A stretch of DNA of 9,377 nucleotides from JBBQSN01 sp038213835. GTDB taxonomy: Bacteria > Actinomycetota > Actinomycetes > Actinomycetales > CAWJMD01. Made by a program: the position numbers and the translations under genes. Under the pieces are notes generated by a model that saw only the letters and a list, made by a program, of their open reading frames with translations, did not search any database and was not told the DNA's origin. Each line of letters begins with the position of its first letter. Positions within the stretch are counted from its first letter, which is position 1. The DNA is taken from positions 1-9,377 of the forward strand of contig JBBQSN010000139.1 of assembly GCA_038213835.1 (NCBI GenBank), read 5' to 3'. This document shows positions 5,829 through 9,377 of this stretch, one piece after another.

Positions 5829-6269
5829 ATGAGCACCATCCGCAGGTCCGTGCGCACCGAGGCCAGCCCCCAGCAGGTCTTCGAGTACCTGTCCGACTTC
5901 ACGCACACCGAGGAGTGGGACCCGGGCACGGTCACGACCGAGCGCGTCTTCGGCGACGGCGGCGTGGGCACGCGGTACCACAATGTGTCGACGTTCCTCG
6001 GTCGTGAGACCGAGCTCGAGTACACCGTCATCGACCTCGATCGGGGCACGCTGGTACGGCTGCGCGGCGAGGGGAAGAGCGTCACCGCCATCGACACGAT
6101 GCGGATCAGCCCTGACGGCAGCGGCAGCGTGGTCGAGTACACCGCCGAGTTCGACTGGACGGGCGTGGCCAAGGTCGCCGCGCCGCTGCTCGGCCCGGCG
6201 CTCACCAAGCTGGGCGACGCGGCCGAGGAGGGCCTGAAGGTCAATCTGGACAGGCTCGCCACGAGCTGA
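5829..6269 (+). CDS. SRPBCC family protein (START/polyketide cyclase-like fold)
   Basis: This gene encodes 146 residues. The opening IRRSVRTEASPQQVFEYLSDFTHTEEWDPGT is the classic first strand and helix pair of SRPBCC / polyketide cyclase-dehydrase proteins, in which x-A-P/S-x-x-V-F-x-Y-L-x-D is followed by an 'EEWDP' turn. The central strands (GVGTRYHNVSTFLGRETELEYTVIDLD) and the C-terminal long helix (about 118-143, APLLGPALTKLGDAAEEGLKVNLDRL) complete the helix-grip fold, which forms a pocket for a hydrophobic ligand. Length is normal for a single-domain member. No signal peptide is seen, so it is cytoplasmic. The ligand cannot be read from sequence. The start follows a TACCGT -10 at leaderless spacing. 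It is divergent from the acidic-protein gene and converges on the DUF3817-type gene. Confidence 0.8.
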   Translation: MSTIRRSVRTEASPQQVFEYLSDFTHTEEWDPGTVTTERVFGDGGVGTRYHNVSTFLGRETELEYTVIDLDRGTLVRLRGEGKSVTAIDTMRISPDGSGSVVEYTAEFDWTGVAKVAAPLLGPALTKLGDAAEEGLKVNLDRLATS

Positions 6270-6279
6270 GCGCAGCCCT

Positions 6280-6291
6280 CCCGCATGCGGG
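6280..6291. terminator. Palindrome between convergent genes, possible weak terminator
   Basis: CCCGCATGCGGG is a perfect 12-base palindrome in the 33-base gap between two convergent stops. As RNA it could form only a four-pair stem with a four-base loop, or a slightly shifted GCCC/GGGC pairing. There is no U-run. Position suggests a bidirectional terminator, but a chance palindrome is possible. Confidence 0.3.
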
Positions 6292-6302
6292 CGTCCGGCA
6301 GG

Positions 6303-6767
6303 TCAGTCCGAGGTCGGGACGGGCGGACCGAGGGCCAGCGCCACTCCCGTCAGCACCGCGACCAGCACCACAGCGGCCAGGACGGCGAGCGCGGGCCGGC
6401 GCAGCGTCCCCGCCTGCAGCCGCTCCACCGCGGAAGCGGGGGCCTGCGCGCCCGGGGCGAGGCGCCAGCCGCCCTCGGCGAGCCGTCCGCTGCGGATCGC
6501 CTGCCGCTCGAACCAGACCGTGGCCAAGGGTGGGACCGCGCTCGCGAGCGCCAGCAGGACGGTCCCCGGTCGCCAGCGCTGGTCGACCGCCACGAACACC
6601 GCGACCACGCAGTAGGCGATGAACACCACCCCGTGCAGCGGGCCGAAGACCTGTACGCCGAGCTCGGTCGTGCGGGTGAGGTACTTCAGCGCCATGCCGG
6701 TCAGCAGCAGCGCCCACGTGACGGCCTCGGCGACGGCGAACCGGCGGAACAGCACCTGCGGGGACAT
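6303..6767 (-). CDS. DUF3817-type integral membrane protein
   Basis: This gene encodes 154 residues, starting MSPQVLFRRFAVAEAVTWALLL. The open frame extends to 6845, but the ATG at 6767 fits the family start and the promoter-like boxes upstream. The N-terminal 90 residues carry the recognisable DUF3817 pattern: R-x-F/F-x-x-x-A-E-A-x-T-W, GMALKYLTRTTELGV (24-38), FGPLHGVVFIAYCV (41-54), and DQRW ahead of a Pro-Pro break and FERQA. Predicted membrane segments lie at about 11-29, 42-61, 67-85 and 125-147. The last lies beyond the usual domain, after a Pro/Ala-rich linker of about 35 residues. The molecular function of the family is not established. It reads the same way as the cupin gene, 85 bases downstream of it, but has its own promoter-like sequence. 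Confidence 0.82.
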   Translation of the reverse strand: MSPQVLFRRFAVAEAVTWALLLTGMALKYLTRTTELGVQVFGPLHGVVFIAYCVVAVFVAVDQRWRPGTVLLALASAVPPLATVWFERQAIRSGRLAEGGWRLAPGAQAPASAVERLQAGTLRRPALAVLAAVVLVAVLTGVALALGPPVPTSD

Positions 6768-6773
6768 GGCTCC

Positions 6774-6800
6774 ATCATCGCGAGCCCGTCCGCCCGTCAA
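6774..6800 (-). promoter_or_regulatory. Candidate promoter (TTGACG and GATGAT) for the DUF3817-type gene
   Basis: On the minus strand TTGACG lies at 6800-6795 and GATGAT at 6779-6774, with a 15-base spacer (rather short). GATGAT ends six bases before the ATG at 6767, again the leaderless geometry. This supports both independent transcription and the choice of the inner start codon. Confidence 0.4.
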
Positions 6801-6852
6801 CGCCGGGGGGTCTGCCCGATCCGCGCGGTTCGAGCGGCGGGCCACGGCCGCC

Positions 6853-7374
6853 TCAGACCCAGTACGTGTCGTGGCGCAGGTAGAACTCGCGCCAGTCGTC
6901 CTCGGTCATCGCCTCGCGGGTGGAGGCGTCGGCGAGGGTCTCGAAGTAGTGCTCGCGCGGGGCGCCCGGGGTGAACAGCAGGAGCATCGAGGCGTCCTGG
7001 CCCGACTCGTTGCGGAAGCCGTGGATGCCACCCTCGGGGACGAACGCGAAGTCGCCCGCCGTGGTGTCCTTCCAGCCGGCGCCGTCGTGGATCCGGACGG
7101 TGCCGGACAGGACGAAGAACGACTCGGTGATGCCGCGGTGGAAGTGCGGGTCGGGTCCGCTCGGCTCCGGCCCCATGTCCCAGCGGTAGAGCCCGAAGTG
7201 ACCGCCCGTCGAGGCCCCGGTCGCCAGGTAGTGCGCCCCTCCACCGTTGCTGTGCTCCAGCGCGCGCGGCTCGTCGTGGCGCCGAATACGGGCGCTGACC
7301 TCGCCGTCCTCACCGGTGTACGCAGCCTCGGGGTACTCCCCCGCGTAGCGAGACACGTTCTCGGAGAACGACAT
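6853..7374 (-). CDS. Cupin domain protein with complete metal-binding motifs
   Basis: This gene encodes 173 residues. Both germin/cupin signatures are intact. Motif 1 is G(x)5HxH(x)4E(x)6G, seen around DPHFHRGITESFFVLSG with ligands His77, His79 and Glu84. Motif 2 is G(x)5PxG(x)2H(x)3N, seen as GDFAFVPEGGIHGFRN (107-122) with His118. The protein should therefore be a small beta barrel binding one divalent metal. Its reaction cannot be told from sequence; dioxygenase, isomerase and sensor roles all occur in this fold. The N-terminal 50 residues are polar, and the C-terminal 30 residues (EDDWREFYLRHDTYWV) are acidic and aromatic. No signal peptide is present. Its ATG overlaps the stop of the 69-residue membrane protein gene by one base (TGATG), so translation is probably coupled to the recD-led run. 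Confidence 0.85.
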   Translation of the reverse strand: MSFSENVSRYAGEYPEAAYTGEDGEVSARIRRHDEPRALEHSNGGGAHYLATGASTGGHFGLYRWDMGPEPSGPDPHFHRGITESFFVLSGTVRIHDGAGWKDTTAGDFAFVPEGGIHGFRNESGQDASMLLLFTPGAPREHYFETLADASTREAMTEDDWREFYLRHDTYWV

Positions 7375-7583
7375 CAGCGACCATCACCCGGGCGACCGGG
7401 CGAGCGACGCAGGCCCACCCACGTGAGGACGGCTCCGACCATCATCGTGATCACGCCGAGGAACACCCACAGCCGCACGCCCACCATGGGGCTGGACCCG
7501 GTGAGCACGCCGGCCCCCTGGAGGGTCCAGACCAGGCCCATCACCAGGACGAGGGCACCGACGACGACCGCTGCGATCTTCAT
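7374..7583 (-). CDS. Small two-helix membrane protein, unknown function
   Basis: This gene encodes 69 residues: MKIAAVVVGALVLVMGLVWTLQGAGVL forms the first hydrophobic helix (about 2-27) and VRLWVFLGVITMMVGAVLTWVGL the second (about 36-58), followed by a short basic, Gly/Pro-rich tail. The first helix could be read as an uncleaved signal anchor; no clear cleavage site or lipobox is seen. The family is not recognised, though small proteins of this layout are widespread in actinobacteria. The start overlaps the recD stop as ATGA (4 bases), and its own stop overlaps the cupin start by one base. Both junctions imply coupled translation and support the reality of this short gene. Confidence 0.75.
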   Translation of the reverse strand: MKIAAVVVGALVLVMGLVWTLQGAGVLTGSSPMVGVRLWVFLGVITMMVGAVLTWVGLRRSPGRPGDGR

Positions 7584-9376
7584 GCGTGCACCGTAGCCGC
7601 GAGCCGCCGGGCCAGGCCGGTGGCACGCAGCGCGCGCCGCTCGGTGCAGGCCCGGACCGCCTGCTCGGACCCGACGACCAGCACCTCGCGCCTGGCCCGG
7701 GTGATCGCGGTGTAGAAGGTCTCGCGGGTGGCCAGCGGTGAGTCGGCCTGCGGCAGCATCAGTGTCAGCGTGTCGAACTCGGAGCCCTGGCTCTTGTAGA
7801 CGGTCATCGCGTACATCGTCGTGAGGCCGGCCAGCCGCGTCATGGCCACCGGGGCCGTGAGGTCGGAGCCTCGCCCGATCACGACCTCCAGCCGGACGCC
7901 GCCGGCCACCACGACCCCGGTGTCGCCGTTCCAGACCTTGTTCTCGTAGTCGTTCTGGGTCACCAGGACCGGTGTGCCGGCGAACCGGCCGTCGAACCGG
8001 GCACCGGACTCCGGGTCGTCGTCGACCACCCAGCGCTGCACCGTGGAGTTCCAGTGCGACACCCCGCGCGGGCCGCGGCTGTGCGCGCAGAGCAGCCGGT
8101 GCGTGTCGAGCGCCGCGAGCGCGGTGCCGGCCTCGCCGGCGCGCGCAGCCGGACCCAGCACCCGGGTGACGGCCAGGCTGCGCTCGCGGACGTCGTCGAG
8201 CACCGCTGCGGGGAGCTGGGCCTCGTCGTCGACCTCGTGCCACCGCGCCGCGCCACCGGCCACCGTGCCCGCGCGCAGCAACCGGACCACCTCGTCCGCG
8301 TCTCCCTCGCGCAGGGCGACCGCCAGGTCGGTGAGCTCGGGCTGGTCCCCGGACCGACGATTCGTGGTCAACCGCACCACGCCGGCACCGACCGGCCCAG
8401 GCGCCTCGAGCCCGTCGAGGGCGTCGAGGTCGGAGAGCACCGCACCGGCCTCGACCGAGGCGAGCTGGTCGGGGTCGCCCACCAGCACCAGCCGCGCGTG
8501 CGGGCGCATCGCGGCGAGCAGCCGCCAGAACATCGACAGCGAGACCATCGAGGTCTCGTCGAGCACCACGACGTCGTACGGCAGCGGGTTGCCCGGGTGG
8601 TGCCGCGACCGGTTGCCCCGGGGGTAGGCGCCGATCAGCTTGTGCAGGGTGAAGGCCGGGATCGCTTGCAGGAACTCGCGCTCGGCGTCCGCGAACGGCG
8701 CTCGCCGGTCGGCGGCCGACCCCGCCAGCGACTCCTCGATCCGGTTGCGCGCCTTCGCCGACGGCGCCGCGACCGCGACCCGGGGAGCCTGGCCCTCGGC
8801 CACGGCGCGCAGCGCGCAGAGCACCCGGGCGACCGTGGTGGTCTTGCCCGTCCCCGGCCCGCCCCCGAGCACCGAGACACCCGCGCCGAGGATGGTGCGC
8901 GCCGCACACCGCTGGTCGGCGTCGGGGTCTGCCTCTGGATCGGGGCCGGACGCGGGCGGCGGCCACAGCCGGTCCAGGACGGCGTCGACGTGCGGGCCGG
9001 CCAGTCGCGGCACCACCTCGGCGCGGCGCAGCAGGTCGCCGGCGACCAGTGCCTCCATCCGCCAGTAGCGCTCCAGCCACAGGTCGTCGTCCCACATCAC
9101 GACGGGACGGACGGCACGAGGGGGGGAACCGGCCGCGTCGACGGGGTCGGCCCGCTCGTCGTGCAGCCGGACGAGCACGCTGCCGCGCAGCGCCTCGGCC
9201 CACGGACCCGGGTCGGGCCACGGCAGGTCGACCTCCACGACGGCCTCGGGGTCGGAGCGGTCGACCACGACCGACTCGGCGACGTCGCCGAGCCGCAGCC
9301 GCACCGAGCCCATCCGGACGCCACGCACCACGAGGGCCACGGCGAGCAGGACCGACTCGTCGGCCTCCCCGCACAG
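7580..9376 (-). CDS. recD: Exodeoxyribonuclease V alpha subunit, RecD helicase (5' partial)
   Basis: The frame is open to the right edge, reading LCGEADESVLLAVALVVR from 9376, which matches the RecD N-terminal domain, so the true start lies outside the window; 598 residues are visible (E. coli RecD has 608). RecD is the 5'-3' superfamily 1B motor of RecBCD, which processes double-strand ends. Numbering from the visible end, motif I GGGPGTGKTTT has Lys178 (bases 8843-8845). Motif II VVLDETSMVS has Asp273-Glu274, with Thr where Ala is usual. Motif III is LVLVGDPDQLASVEAGAVLSDL (from about 297). Motif V is AMTVYKSQGSEF (from about 523), and motif VI is FYTAITRARREVLVVG (from about 554). The N-terminal part that contacts RecC is otherwise present. 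All helicase motifs are intact, so the gene looks functional. recB and recC are probably upstream, beyond the right edge. Confidence 0.92.
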   Translation of the reverse strand: MCGEADESVLLAVALVVRGVRMGSVRLRLGDVAESVVVDRSDPEAVVEVDLPWPDPGPWAEALRGSVLVRLHDERADPVDAAGSPPRAVRPVVMWDDDLWLERYWRMEALVAGDLLRRAEVVPRLAGPHVDAVLDRLWPPPASGPDPEADPDADQRCAARTILGAGVSVLGGGPGTGKTTTVARVLCALRAVAEGQAPRVAVAAPSAKARNRIEESLAGSAADRRAPFADAEREFLQAIPAFTLHKLIGAYPRGNRSRHHPGNPLPYDVVVLDETSMVSLSMFWRLLAAMRPHARLVLVGDPDQLASVEAGAVLSDLDALDGLEAPGPVGAGVVRLTTNRRSGDQPELTDLAVALREGDADEVVRLLRAGTVAGGAARWHEVDDEAQLPAAVLDDVRERSLAVTRVLGPAARAGEAGTALAALDTHRLLCAHSRGPRGVSHWNSTVQRWVVDDDPESGARFDGRFAGTPVLVTQNDYENKVWNGDTGVVVAGGVRLEVVIGRGSDLTAPVAMTRLAGLTTMYAMTVYKSQGSEFDTLTLMLPQADSPLATRETFYTAITRARREVLVVGSEQAVRACTERRALRATGLARRLAATVHA

Positions 9377-9377
9377 G

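Noticed and set aside
7374..9374. 666-codon minus-strand frame ending in the 69-residue membrane protein
   Set aside because: Only the last 69 codons are real. The rest is a shifted shadow of recD, whose helicase motifs are complete in the other frame.
1..9377. CRISPR arrays, tRNA or rRNA genes, insertion sequences, phage attachment sites
   Set aside because: No regularly spaced repeats, cloverleaf-like sequence, transposase motifs or flanking direct repeats were seen by reading both strands. The only tandem repeat is the 15-bp duplication inside a gene.

Overview
The window comes from a very GC-rich (roughly 70-75%) actinobacterium. This rests on strong G/C bias at third codon positions, dense gene packing with GTGA/ATGA start-stop overlaps, and gene families common in that phylum: a DUF3817-type membrane protein, a Cds1-like cysteine desulfhydrase and a RecD of the RecBCD type. 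The genus cannot be fixed from the sequence alone. Every gene-free stretch is shorter than 100 bases. I see no tRNA, rRNA, CRISPR array or insertion sequence.

Left part (1-1753). The window opens inside the 3' end of a large polymorphic-toxin-like gene. Its C-terminus is a guanyl-specific ribonuclease domain of the RNase Sa/barnase fold, with the catalytic Glu, Arg and His all in place. The next gene, overlapping by four bases, is a barstar-family inhibitor, so this is a toxin-immunity pair. A convergent gene for a protein with two membrane segments (predicted extracytoplasmic domain, two Cys) closes this part, its 3' end overlapping the barstar gene by 14 bases.

Middle part (1754-5475, plus strand). 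Two PLP enzymes sit in tandem: a Cds1-like L-cysteine desulfhydrase and a class V aminotransferase/cysteine-desulfurase-like enzyme that seems to lack the desulfurase Cys. A class C beta-lactamase-fold serine hydrolase follows. The 96-base gap before the hydrolase holds an unexplained 40-codon reading frame and an inverted repeat.

Right-middle part (5476-6767). A small, very acidic, probably disordered protein (minus strand) is divergent from an SRPBCC/START-fold protein (plus strand). The latter converges on the DUF3817-type membrane protein (minus strand).

Right part (6853-9377, minus strand). A tightly coupled run reads recD (its start lies outside the window), then a 69-residue two-helix membrane protein, then a cupin. 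Adjacent genes overlap by 4 bases and 1 base. recB/recC-type partners would be expected just beyond the right edge.

At several gene starts a -10-like hexamer (xAxxxT) ends exactly six bases before the start codon, the geometry expected for leaderless transcripts. The most interesting items are the toxin-barstar pair with a non-canonical inhibitor residue, the Cys-less desulfurase relative beside a cysteine desulfhydrase, and the recD-membrane protein-cupin coupling.
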